Shown here piece by piece: positions 1 to 4,996 of a stretch of 5,363 bases of DNA (within the stretch, counting starts at the first letter, position 1; the number at the start of each line of letters is the position of its first letter). The translations under genes and the position numbers were made by a program. Location: the NCBI GenBank assembly GCA_028717105.1, contig JAQUOM010000105.1, forward strand, positions 1 through 5,363. The letters run 5' to 3'. Under the pieces are notes generated by a model. The model saw only the letters and a list, made by a program, of their open reading frames with translations. It had not been told where the DNA came from and ran no database searches. The DNA is from Candidatus Omnitrophota bacterium (lineage in GTDB: Bacteria; Omnitrophota; Gorgyraeia; Velamenicoccales; Velamenicoccaceae).

Positions 1-1
1 A

Positions 2-472
2 GATGCGATCCGCGCTTTCCACAGGAAGCATATCAAGATCCACGGCATGTTCGTCCTCGGCGGAGAAGATGACAACAGAGGGTCTGTTTGGGAGACGCTG
101 AAATTTGCCGTCAAACAGAAGATCGACACCATCCAGATGATGATCCTGACGCCTTTCCCGGGGACGAAGGTCTATGAAGATTTGCAGGCTCAAAACAGGA
201 TCTTCACCAGGGATTGGAACCTTTACGACGGCCAGCACATCGTTTTTAACCCGAAATTATTGTCGGCCAAAGAACTGCAGGTCAACGTTGTCCGGGCTTA
301 CGCGAAATTCTATTCCCTCTACAGATCGTTCCTCCTGATTTTTGGGCTGCGCTTCAGGAATGCCATGTTCCGTTTCATGGGGTATCTCATCGTCAAACAG
401 TGGAAACGGCGCAACCGCCGGATGCCGTGGTTATTGCAGATTCCGTCGTCCCGCGTGAAAGGTCTGACATGA
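2..472 (+). CDS. B12-binding-type radical SAM protein, C-terminal part (5' end outside window)
   Basis: This is the 3' end of a longer gene; the frame is open from the first bases and stops with TGA at 470-472. The visible 156 residues begin in the last strands of a radical SAM barrel: H-G-M-F-V-L-G followed by an acidic stretch, then QMMILTPFPGT, an R-I-F-x-R-D-W-x-L-Y-D-G-x-H-I-V-F-x-P block, and an aromatic, basic C-terminal tail. This order (GxFxLG, LTPFPGT, WxxYDGxHxVFxP) is typical of the B12-binding radical SAM proteins related to the hopanoid/lipid-modifying enzymes. The cobalamin-binding domain and the CxxxCxxC cluster motif would lie upstream and are not seen. The substrate cannot be inferred. 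The ATG at 47-49 falls inside the conserved segment, so it is not the true start. The stop overlaps the next start as ATGA, which suggests translational coupling. Family call is firm; function is open. Confidence 0.85.
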   Translation, partial: DAIRAFHRKHIKIHGMFVLGGEDDNRGSVWETLKFAVKQKIDTIQMMILTPFPGTKVYEDLQAQNRIFTRDWNLYDGQHIVFNPKLLSAKELQVNVVRAYAKFYSLYRSFLLIFGLRFRNAMFRFMGYLIVKQWKRRNRRMPWLLQIPSSRVKGLT

Positions 473-618
473 AGAAGATCAAGGTCTCCCACAGAGGCAG
501 GAAGTGCAAGTTTCCAAGCTGCCGGATCGTCTTGAGCATTTATAACCACGGGTGTTATTGTTATCTGCACCAGGAAAAAGCGGGCGTTCAGGCCGCGCTG
601 AAAAGCTGTGACCGTTGA
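469..618 (+). CDS. 49-aa Cys/His-rich mini-protein, probable zinc-binding
   Basis: This is a very small basic protein of 49 residues. I chose the ATG at 469 because it overlaps the previous stop as ATGA. The in-frame ATG at 400 would add 23 residues encoded wholly inside the radical SAM gene. Cysteines fall at residues 13, 18, 29 and 31, with His34: C-x4-C-x10-C-x-C-x2-H, a plausible zinc knuckle in a context like KCKFPSC and CYCYLHQ. An N-terminal KKIKVSHRGRK stretch is strongly basic and could contact nucleic acid. A further Cys47 is near the C terminus. There is no signal peptide or membrane segment. Coupling to the radical SAM gene implies co-expression, but any functional link is inference. 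I do not recognise a named family. The clustered Cys/His pattern is the main reason to believe it is a real gene. Confidence 0.6.
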   Translation: MKKIKVSHRGRKCKFPSCRIVLSIYNHGCYCYLHQEKAGVQAALKSCDR

Positions 619-638
619 AAAGTGCCGGCGGCCTTTTT
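618..638 (+). terminator. Weak intrinsic terminator-like hairpin after the first operon
   Basis: AAAAG (618-622) can pair with CTTTT (633-637), and GCC (624-626) with GGC (630-632) around a GGC loop, leaving T623 bulged. A run of five T follows the stem base at 634-638. The structure is short and its lower stem is A-T only, so it is at best a leaky terminator. It begins at the last base of the preceding stop codon. Confidence 0.35.
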
Positions 639-842
639 GTCTTCAATCCTGAACTCTAGATATTAAACATGGCTGATAAAAGGGCTTTTTACCCTGCATT
701 GTCCTGGACCGACGGCGAAATGTTTTTCATGGGGCGTTCAGTCTGATCCAGGGCTGGTGCAGGTTTTCGCTACGCACCGAAAAAAAAGAAGCCTGCCTCA
801 CCGGTGAGGCAGGCCGCCAAGGACCTGAGCCGGCGGAACTTC
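639..842. other. Non-coding stretch with serial hairpins
   Basis: I find no convincing gene on either strand. Three inverted repeats lie in series. CCTGGA at 703-708 pairs with TCCAGG at 747-752, enclosing a further small ATG/CAT stem. GGTGC at 756-760 pairs with GCACC at 774-778. CCGCC at 814-818 pairs with GGCGG at 832-836. Between the last two sit an A8 tract and a perfect 24-bp palindrome (separate entry). With the strong terminator just downstream, this could be the 3' part of a small structured RNA or simply the leader and terminator zone between two operons. I could not match it to 6S, SRP, tmRNA or a known riboswitch by eye. Confidence 0.4.
780..814 (-). terminator. Perfect 12-bp-arm palindrome with T-tract on the minus strand
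   Basis: GCCTGCCTCACC (791-802) is followed directly by its exact reverse complement (803-814). On the + strand the palindrome is preceded by A8, G, A, A. Read on the minus strand it is therefore a GC-rich hairpin followed by TTC and eight T, a textbook intrinsic terminator. There is no T-run after it on the + strand. No minus-strand gene is visible to its right that would need it, so it may end an antisense transcript from the promoter region or be a non-terminating structural element. Confidence 0.55.
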
Positions 843-875
843 ACCCTCCCGCGAAACTTCGCGGGAGGGTTTTTT
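843..875 (+). terminator. Strong rho-independent terminator before the ars operon
   Basis: A-CCCTCCCGCGA (843-854) pairs perfectly with TCGCGGGAGGG-T (859-870), a 12-bp mostly G-C stem around a four-base loop, followed by T6 (870-875). It separates the upstream transcription unit from the arsenic operon. The -35 box of the next promoter begins only two bases after the T-tract. Confidence 0.9.
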
Positions 876-876
876 C

Positions 877-904
877 TTGACAAGGGGCGGGGAGATGTTA
901 AAAT
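877..904 (+). promoter_or_regulatory. Sigma70-type promoter of the ars operon
   Basis: A perfect -35 box TTGACA (877-882) is followed after 16 bp by TAAAAT (899-904), a five-of-six match to the -10 consensus. The -10 is extended by TG one base upstream (TGTTAAAAT, 896-904). The predicted start of transcription is around 911, inside the 20-bp palindrome, giving a leader of roughly 30 nt before the ATG at 943. A strong promoter with a palindrome over its start site is the usual arrangement for a repressor-controlled metal-resistance operon. Confidence 0.8.
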
Positions 905-906
905 TG

Positions 907-926
907 TTATGAACATATGTTCATAA
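907..926 (+). promoter_or_regulatory. Perfect 20-bp palindromic operator
   Basis: TTATGAACATATGTTCATAA is a perfect inverted repeat with its centre between 916 and 917. It begins two bases after the -10 box and spans the predicted start site, so a bound protein would block RNA polymerase. The TGAACA/TGTTCA arms resemble the operators of ArsR/SmtB-family metal sensors as I remember them. However, the gene next to it encodes a UPF0251 protein, and no ArsR gene is in the window. Palindrome and position are seen; the identity of the bound protein is inference. Confidence 0.75.
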
Positions 927-942
927 TAGCCGCGAGGGTTTT

Positions 943-1248
943 ATGAGGCCGAAGAAGACCAGGTGGGTCAAATGCGTTCCGGGAGAACGTTGTTTTAAAC
1001 CGCTGTGCAAACCTCTGGGCGCATGCGAAGGCGTCTATTTGTCCCTGGACGAATTCGAAGCGGTCCGGCTTGCCTGTCTTGAGGGGCTAAAACAGGTTGA
1101 TGCGGCAAAACTGATGAAAATTTCGCGGCCGACATTCTCCCGGATTTTAACCTCTGCCCAAAAGAAGGTTGCCGACGGTTTAGTCAATATCAAGGCCATC
1201 CGCATCGAGGGTGGTTGCTGCAAGGTCGGGAGGGGGAGCAAAAAATGA
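943..1248 (+). CDS. UPF0251/DUF134 family Cys-rich HTH protein, candidate arsenic-responsive regulator
   Basis: This is a 101-residue cytoplasmic protein with the order typical of the UPF0251 (DUF134) family: a basic N terminus RPKKTRWV, a Cys-rich segment, the L-S-L-D-E-F-E-A-V-R-L motif (about 33-43), a helix-turn-helix resembling sigma70 region 4 (about 48-75, with ISRPTFSRIL), and the closing IRIEGG. Cysteines sit at 11, 17, 22, 28, 45, 92 and 93. The N-terminal four and the C-terminal CC pair could bind metal or arsenite. Family members are predicted DNA-binding proteins of poorly known function, often near iron-sulfur or metal genes. Here it is the first gene behind a promoter with a perfect palindrome, the position normally taken by ArsR. 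The start has GAGGG (934-938) upstream. Its stop overlaps the permease start (ATGA). The family is clear; a regulatory role in arsenic sensing is inference. Confidence 0.85.
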   Translation: MRPKKTRWVKCVPGERCFKPLCKPLGACEGVYLSLDEFEAVRLACLEGLKQVDAAKLMKISRPTFSRILTSAQKKVADGLVNIKAIRIEGGCCKVGRGSKK

Positions 1249-2417
1249 AAGAATGGAAGAATCTTCTTTATATCGTAGCGGCATTCCTGGCATGTTTTTA
1301 CCTCCCTATTGAAAATCTACGATTCAGCAATGCCGTCTTTGAGGCGTTGGCGCTGGTTAAATGGTACGCGCGCGAGCATGTCCTGCTATGCCTTGTCCCT
1401 GCGTTTTTCATTGCAGGCGCCATCTCGGTGTTCGTCAGCCAGGCGTCTGTGATAAAGTATTTCGGCGCGTCGGCAAATAAATTTTTGTCGTATAGCGTCG
1501 CGTCGGTATCGGGCGCCATCCTTGCCGTCTGCTCATGCACAGTCCTTCCGTTGTTTTCCGGGATTTATAAAAGAGGAGCAGGGCTTGGACCCGCGATTGC
1601 ATTCCTGTATTCAGGGCCGGCTATCAATGTCCTGGCGATCATTCTTACGGCGCGCATCCTTGGCTGGCAATTGGGTTTGGCCAGGGCCGTCGGCGCGGTT
1701 ATTTTTAGCGTTGTCATCGGACTGCTCATGCATCTTATGTTTTTAAAAGAAGAAAGAGCGCGCCGCGCCAATGGAGATTTTAATGCCGGGGAGATAACAG
1801 AAACCCGCCCTTTAGGTAAACAGGTCCTTTATTTCGCTTCCATGATCGCATTTTTGGTGTTAGCTAACTGGGGCAAGCCTTTGGAAGGCGACCATGGGGC
1901 CTGGTCGGTCATTTATCAGCATAAGTGGTGGATCGCCGGTTTTTCGCTTGCCGCATTGGCCGCCATGCTCGCCCGATGGTTTAAAAAGGATGAATTAAAG
2001 GAATGGACGGGCGCGACATGGGGTTTTGCGCTTCAGATCCTTCCGCTTCTTTTGGGCGGAGTGCTTGTGTCGGGATTTCTGTTAGGGAGGCCAGGCCATG
2101 AAGGAGTGATCCCGTCGCGCTTTGTCGCTGCGCTTGTAGGCGGTAATTCGTTATGGGCAAATTTCTTTGCCTCTATGGTGGCGGCATTTATGTATTTCGC
2201 CACTCTTACCGAGGTGCCTATTTTACAGGGTCTTATAGGCTCCGGCATGGGCAAGGGGCCCGCTTTAGCGCTTTTATTAGCCGGGCCAGCCTTGAGTTTG
2301 CCGAGCATGCTTGTTTTGCGAAGCATAATGGGAACCAAGAAGGCCGCCGTCTATGTTGTTTTAGTCGTCGTTATGGCCACCGTCTCGGGAATGATTTTTG
2401 GTTTTATCGTAAATTAG
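1245..2417 (+). CDS. arsP: ArsP-type permease (DUF318 / ArsP_1 family), probable organoarsenical exporter
   Basis: This 390-residue inner-membrane permease has about ten hydrophobic segments and a basic cytoplasmic loop around 168-190. The family signature is clear: CSC at 96-98, then P-L-F-S-G-I-Y-K-R-G and GPAIAFLYSGPAINV (to about 129). A second copy of the pattern, P-I-L-Q-G-L-I-G-S-G and KGPALALLLAGPALSLP, lies at 325-353 and reveals the internal duplication. ArsP members export trivalent methylated or aromatic arsenicals; related proteins handle other metals. The neighbouring arsM supports the arsenical role. I place the start at 1245 rather than the in-frame ATG at 1215 because GGGAGGGGGAG (1228-1238) sits at good distance from it and it overlaps the previous stop as ATGA. 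Length is slightly above the roughly 300-360 I recall for the family. Exact substrate is inferred from context. Confidence 0.88.
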   Translation: MKEWKNLLYIVAAFLACFYLPIENLRFSNAVFEALALVKWYAREHVLLCLVPAFFIAGAISVFVSQASVIKYFGASANKFLSYSVASVSGAILAVCSCTVLPLFSGIYKRGAGLGPAIAFLYSGPAINVLAIILTARILGWQLGLARAVGAVIFSVVIGLLMHLMFLKEERARRANGDFNAGEITETRPLGKQVLYFASMIAFLVLANWGKPLEGDHGAWSVIYQHKWWIAGFSLAALAAMLARWFKKDELKEWTGATWGFALQILPLLLGGVLVSGFLLGRPGHEGVIPSRFVAALVGGNSLWANFFASMVAAFMYFATLTEVPILQGLIGSGMGKGPALALLLAGPALSLPSMLVLRSIMGTKKAAVYVVLVVVMATVSGMIFGFIVN

Positions 2418-2427
2418 GAACGAGAGG

Positions 2428-2616
2428 ATGGCTAAAAAGACCAGCAGCCTTACAGGCGATGATTTGCTTAAGGTTGAGCGGATCGTCCTTGATCGCGACA
2501 AAGAAGAGGCCCTGGATTTTATCAGGGAAGCGGTCAAGAAACGAATCGACAGGGAAGACGCCTCAAAAATGAAGCGGGAAGGGGTAGAGGTAAAGCATGA
2601 AAAGAAAAGCGGATGA
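2428..2616 (+). CDS. Unknown 62-aa charged small protein between arsP and arsM
   Basis: I do not recognise this protein. It has 62 residues, no cysteine, no signal peptide and no membrane segment. It is very rich in Lys, Arg, Glu and Asp. Residues about 12-46 (DDLLKVERIVLDRDKEEALD and the following IREAVKKRIDRED) look like two amphipathic helices, followed by a Lys-rich tail. The ATG at 2428 has AGGA at 2416-2419, eight bases upstream, overlapping the arsP stop. Its own 3' end overlaps the arsM start by 20 nt in another frame, so it is embedded in the operon and probably translated. A cytoplasmic adaptor or a small DNA/RNA-binding partner are equally possible; nothing in the sequence decides. 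Confidence 0.65.
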   Translation: MAKKTSSLTGDDLLKVERIVLDRDKEEALDFIREAVKKRIDREDASKMKREGVEVKHEKKSG

Positions 2617-3379
2617 AATTAAGAAAATCGTCAGGGATGGTTATGCTAAAGCCGTGACACGGAAAAAAACATGTTGTGCATCGAGTTCTTGCTGCGGCAG
2701 CACAGGCCGGGCGGAGAATATAAGCAAAAAAGTCGGCTACAGCGATGCCGAAATGAACGCCGTTCCCGAGGGGGCGAACCTGGGGTTCGGCTGCGGTAAC
2801 CCGGTTGCCATCGCTTCATTAAAAGAAGGCGATGTGGTGCTTGACCTGGGCAGCGGCGCCGGGTTCGACGCATTCCTTGCGGCGCAAAGGGTCGGTAAGA
2901 CAGGGCGAGTCATCGGCGTTGATATGACCCCGGAGATGTTGAAGAAGGCAAGGGCCAACGCCGAAAAGGGAGGATACCAGAATGTCGAATTCCGCTCCGG
3001 CGAAATAGAAAAGCTCCCCGTGGAAGACGGCTCTATCGATGTGATTATTTCCAATTGCGTTATCAATCTTTCGCCTGATAAGGAGGCGGTGTTTCAAGAG
3101 GCCCACAGAGTATTGAAAATGGGCGGCAGGCTGATGGTTTCGGATTTGGTGCTTGTCAAAGAGCTGCCGGCCGCTATCAAAGAGTCGGTCGAGGCGTATG
3201 TGGGTTGTCTTGCCGGAGCGATCATGAAAGAGGAGTATCTAAAATGTATTACCATGGCGGGATTTCAAAATGTAAAAGTGATCAGCGAATCGAGTTACCC
3301 GGTGGATGCCATGTTTGAGAATCTCAAGGGTGCTCAAGAGGCGGTAGCCAGTATAAAAGTTTCGGCCGTAAAAAGATAG
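2597..3379 (+). CDS. arsM: Arsenite S-adenosylmethionine methyltransferase ArsM
   Basis: This is a 260-residue cytoplasmic enzyme that methylates As(III) stepwise with S-adenosylmethionine to mono-, di- and trimethyl arsenicals. SAM-binding motif I LDLGSGAGFD is at 82-91, with the acidic VDMTPEM at 108-114. The three cysteines that bind As(III) in characterised ArsM enzymes are present: Cys66 in GFGCGNP, Cys154 in SNCVINLSPDK and Cys204 in YVGCLAGA. The N terminus carries a CC-x4-CC cluster at 26-33, common in prokaryotic ArsM. Length and motif order match full-length bacterial members. The start at 2597 has AGAGG (2586-2590) at six bases' spacing and overlaps the preceding small gene. Together with arsP it suggests make-and-export of trivalent methylarsenicals. 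I see no lost catalytic residue. Confidence 0.95.
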   Translation: MKRKADEIKKIVRDGYAKAVTRKKTCCASSSCCGSTGRAENISKKVGYSDAEMNAVPEGANLGFGCGNPVAIASLKEGDVVLDLGSGAGFDAFLAAQRVGKTGRVIGVDMTPEMLKKARANAEKGGYQNVEFRSGEIEKLPVEDGSIDVIISNCVINLSPDKEAVFQEAHRVLKMGGRLMVSDLVLVKELPAAIKESVEAYVGCLAGAIMKEEYLKCITMAGFQNVKVISESSYPVDAMFENLKGAQEAVASIKVSAVKR

Positions 3380-3392
3380 ACGGAGGACAAGG

Positions 3393-3626
3393 ATGAAAAT
3401 CGAAATATTAGGGGCGGGTTGCCCCAAATGTAAGCAATTGGCCGCAAATGCGGAAGCGGCCGTAAAAGAGCTAAATATTCAAGCCGAGATCGTCAAGACG
3501 ACGGATATCGGTAAGATCACCGAATACGGCGTGATGATGACTCCGGCATTGGCTGTTGACGGGGCGGTAGTCTCTGTGGGGAAAGTGATAAATAAAGACG
3601 AGCTCAAAAAGCTTATTTCTAAATAG
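3393..3626 (+). CDS. arsE: Small CPKC thioredoxin-fold protein (redox-active disulfide protein 2 family), ArsE-like
   Basis: This 77-residue cytoplasmic protein has a thioredoxin/glutaredoxin-like fold. The beta strand MKIEILGAG leads into the redox motif CPKC at 10-13. The cis-proline segment MMTPALAVDG follows at about 48-57, and the C terminus is a helix rich in Lys. The size, the early CxxC and the TPAL(A)VDG motif fit the redox-active disulfide protein 2 family, whose genes often sit next to ArsP-type permeases. In Shewanella putrefaciens 200 an arsEFG operon gives resistance to nitrophenyl arsenicals. The presence of arsF and arsG homologues just downstream makes ArsE the best label here, though the symbol rests on context. 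The start is fixed by GGAGG (3382-3386) with six bases' spacing. It lies 13 nt after arsM. Confidence 0.8.
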   Translation: MKIEILGAGCPKCKQLAANAEAAVKELNIQAEIVKTTDIGKITEYGVMMTPALAVDGAVVSVGKVINKDELKKLISK

Positions 3627-3855
3627 CACCCCGCGTTTAAAGGCGCCTGACCTCAGGAATGAGGTCTGTGTCCGCTTGGTGCGAAAATTGTGCGGGTGCT
3701 TGCTGCAGGGAGGTTGTTTGCCGGCAGGCAATTGTATGCGCCATGAAGCAGGTATTTTGATATTCCCGCTGAAGGGTTTTGGTTTTGAGAAGGGCAAGGC
3801 TGAAGTTAACGAGGAACATATCGAAAAAGCGGCATCAAAAATATCGGGGGTCAGG
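3627..3855 (+). pseudogene. Cys-rich stretch before arsF, possibly a frameshifted HMA-like remnant
   Basis: This 229-nt gap is out of character in so compact an operon. The arsF frame is open through all of it, encoding a Cys-rich part and then GFGFEKGKAEVNEEHIEKA (about 3775-3831), which resembles the second half of a MerP/heavy-metal-associated domain. In the +1 frame, from an ATG at 3659 to a TGA at about 3758-3760, one reads a Cys-rich peptide containing WCENCAG and ending CAMKQV, which resembles the first half of such a domain with its CxxC site. A single-base change near 3750 would join them. No good ribosome binding site is seen before 3659. It could equally be an unusual N-terminal extension of ArsF. 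The reading frames are seen; the HMA link is inference by eye. Confidence 0.3.
3649..3666 (+). other. 7-bp hairpin with GGAA tetraloop
   Basis: GACCTCA (3649-3655) pairs with TGAGGTC (3660-3666) around a GNRA-type loop GGAA. An outer helix GCGCC (3643-3647) with GGTGC (3678-3682, one G-U pair) is possible. There is no T-run, so it is not an intrinsic terminator. Lying 23 nt after the arsE stop, it may stabilise the upstream message or tune expression between arsE and arsF. Confidence 0.4.
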
Positions 3856-4290
3856 TTGAAGAAAACAATCCTAACGTTTCTGGCAATTGTTGCGGTGAGC
3901 ACAGGTTTTATTTCTATCTCGTCTGGTGCTTCTGCCGAACAAGCGTCGTCATCCAAGGTGATCGCCTATTACTTTCACGGCACGTTTCGCTGTCCGAGCT
4001 GCCATAAACTCGAGCAGTATGCGAAGGAAGTCATAGAAGCCGACTTCAAGGACGCGCTCGCATCAGGCAGGCTGGAATTTAAGGTCGTCAATGTGGAAGA
4101 TAAGGGAAACGAGCATTACGTGAACGACTACCGGTTGTATACCAAAGCGCTGGTCCTTTCGTTGACTAAAGACGGCAAGGAAATAAAATCGAAGAACCTC
4201 GAAAAGATATGGGAGTATGTCGGTAACAAGCAGAAATATTTCGATTATGTCAAAAGTGAAGTGGCCGGTTTTTTAAAGGAAGCCCAATGA
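3856..4290 (+). CDS. arsF: ArsF-family exported thioredoxin-like protein (CPSC)
   Basis: From a TTG at 3856 this is a 144-residue protein. A signal peptide or anchor KKTILTFLAIVAVSTGF ends in ASA-E at about residue 27. Then comes a thioredoxin-like domain starting KVIAYYFHGTFRCPSCHKLE, with CPSC at 46-49, VVNVED, a YRLYTKALV strand where the cis-Pro loop would be, and NLEKIWEYVGNKQKYFDYV. This matches the ArsF family, annotated as a subunit of nitrophenyl-arsenical nitroreductase in Shewanella ArsEFG. The frame is open upstream to a TTG at 3676 and an ATG at 3736, giving 204 or 184 residues, but family members begin near the hydrophobic segment. GGGGGT at 3846-3851 could serve the TTG. The export signal places CPSC outside the cytoplasm, odd for a nitroreductase subunit. 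Its stop overlaps arsG (ATGA). Family firm, start uncertain. Confidence 0.8.
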   Translation: MKKTILTFLAIVAVSTGFISISSGASAEQASSSKVIAYYFHGTFRCPSCHKLEQYAKEVIEADFKDALASGRLEFKVVNVEDKGNEHYVNDYRLYTKALVLSLTKDGKEIKSKNLEKIWEYVGNKQKYFDYVKSEVAGFLKEAQ

Positions 4291-4973
4291 CGGAAATCTT
4301 GATAGGACTGGGCTCGGCGTTGTGGCTCGGGATACTGACGTCGATCAGCCCGTGCCCCCTAGCGACCAATATTGCGGCGGTGTCGTTTCTCTCGAGGAAG
4401 ATTACGCATCCAGTTACGGTGTTCATTTCAGGGCTTGCCTATACGATCGGCAGGATGGTCTCGTATGCGGTCTTGGGTTGGATGATCATCTGTTCCGTCT
4501 TGAGTGTTCCCCGGGTCGCTTCATTCCTGCAACAATACGGGGGCAGGGCCTTAGGGCCTTTCTTGGTCGTTACGGGACTCATCCTGTTGGAGGTCTTTAC
4601 CATTCGTTTGCCCGGTTTCGCGCTTTCCCAAAAACATCACAATAGGCTGGCCGATGCCGGAGTTCCCGGAGCGTTCCTTCTGGGGCTCATCTTTGCTTTG
4701 GCATTCTGTCCGGTATCGGCGGCATTATTCTTCGGAAGCCTCGTTCCTTTGGCGCTTCACGGTAAATCCGGGGTCTTATTGCCTTTTATCTATGGGATAG
4801 GGACGGGTCTTCCGGTGTTGTTGTTTGCGACGGCGATCGCGCTTGGCGTGACTTCAATAAGCCATTGGTTTCACCGGATCACGAGAATCGAATATTACAC
4901 CCGCAGGATAACCGGTTTTATTTTTGTTCTTGTCGGCCTGTATTACGCCGGAATCTATATCTTGAGGCCATGA
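4287..4973 (+). CDS. arsG: ArsG-family six-helix membrane protein (CcdA/DsbD-like)
   Basis: This 228-residue inner-membrane protein has six predicted helices at about 4-34, 43-72, 86-106, 126-150, 156-188 and 207-226. It belongs to the ArsG family, described as an efflux permease for trivalent aromatic aminobenzyl arsenicals next to ArsE and ArsF. Two Cys-Pro motifs stand out: SPCPLATN (Cys23) in helix 1 and AFCPVSAALFFG (Cys141) in helix 4. These match the positions of the redox cysteine pair in the CcdA/DsbD transmembrane domain, so electron transfer is a serious alternative to efflux. A His-rich loop (KHHNRL, about 116-121) lies between helices 3 and 4. The start at 4287 has AAAGGA (4275-4280), six bases upstream, and overlaps the arsF stop. 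Family assignment is good; the molecular activity is uncertain. Confidence 0.85.
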   Translation: MTEILIGLGSALWLGILTSISPCPLATNIAAVSFLSRKITHPVTVFISGLAYTIGRMVSYAVLGWMIICSVLSVPRVASFLQQYGGRALGPFLVVTGLILLEVFTIRLPGFALSQKHHNRLADAGVPGAFLLGLIFALAFCPVSAALFFGSLVPLALHGKSGVLLPFIYGIGTGLPVLLFATAIALGVTSISHWFHRITRIEYYTRRITGFIFVLVGLYYAGIYILRP

Positions 4974-4996
4974 GGTTCCATAGAAAAGGAGAAAAT

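Noticed and set aside
400..468. Upstream in-frame ATG of the 49-aa mini-protein
   Set aside because: It would overlap the radical SAM gene by 73 nt; the ATGA junction at 469 is the more usual arrangement and keeps the Cys/His core intact.
639..842. Known structured RNA (6S, SRP, tmRNA, c-di-GMP or fluoride riboswitch)
   Set aside because: None of the conserved cores I know, such as the SRP GGAAGG loop, could be found on either strand.
2153..2572. + strand open frame of 139 codons over the end of arsP and the small gene
   Set aside because: It runs in another frame through the conserved second ArsP motif, and its translation has no domain character.
2737..3106. Minus-strand open frames opposite arsM
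   Set aside because: They lie across the SAM-binding and arsenic-binding core of arsM and show only complementary-strand composition.
3649..3666. Hairpin after arsE as a terminator that would split the operon
   Set aside because: The stem is perfect but no T-tract follows, so intrinsic termination is not supported.
3471..3956. Minus-strand open frame of 161 codons opposite arsE and the start of arsF
   Set aside because: It lies opposite clearly coding frames, has no recognisable motif and no sensible ribosome binding site; it is a shadow of the + strand.
4322..4645. + strand open frame inside arsG
   Set aside because: It is out of frame with the six-helix protein and encodes a mixed-polarity peptide with no motif.
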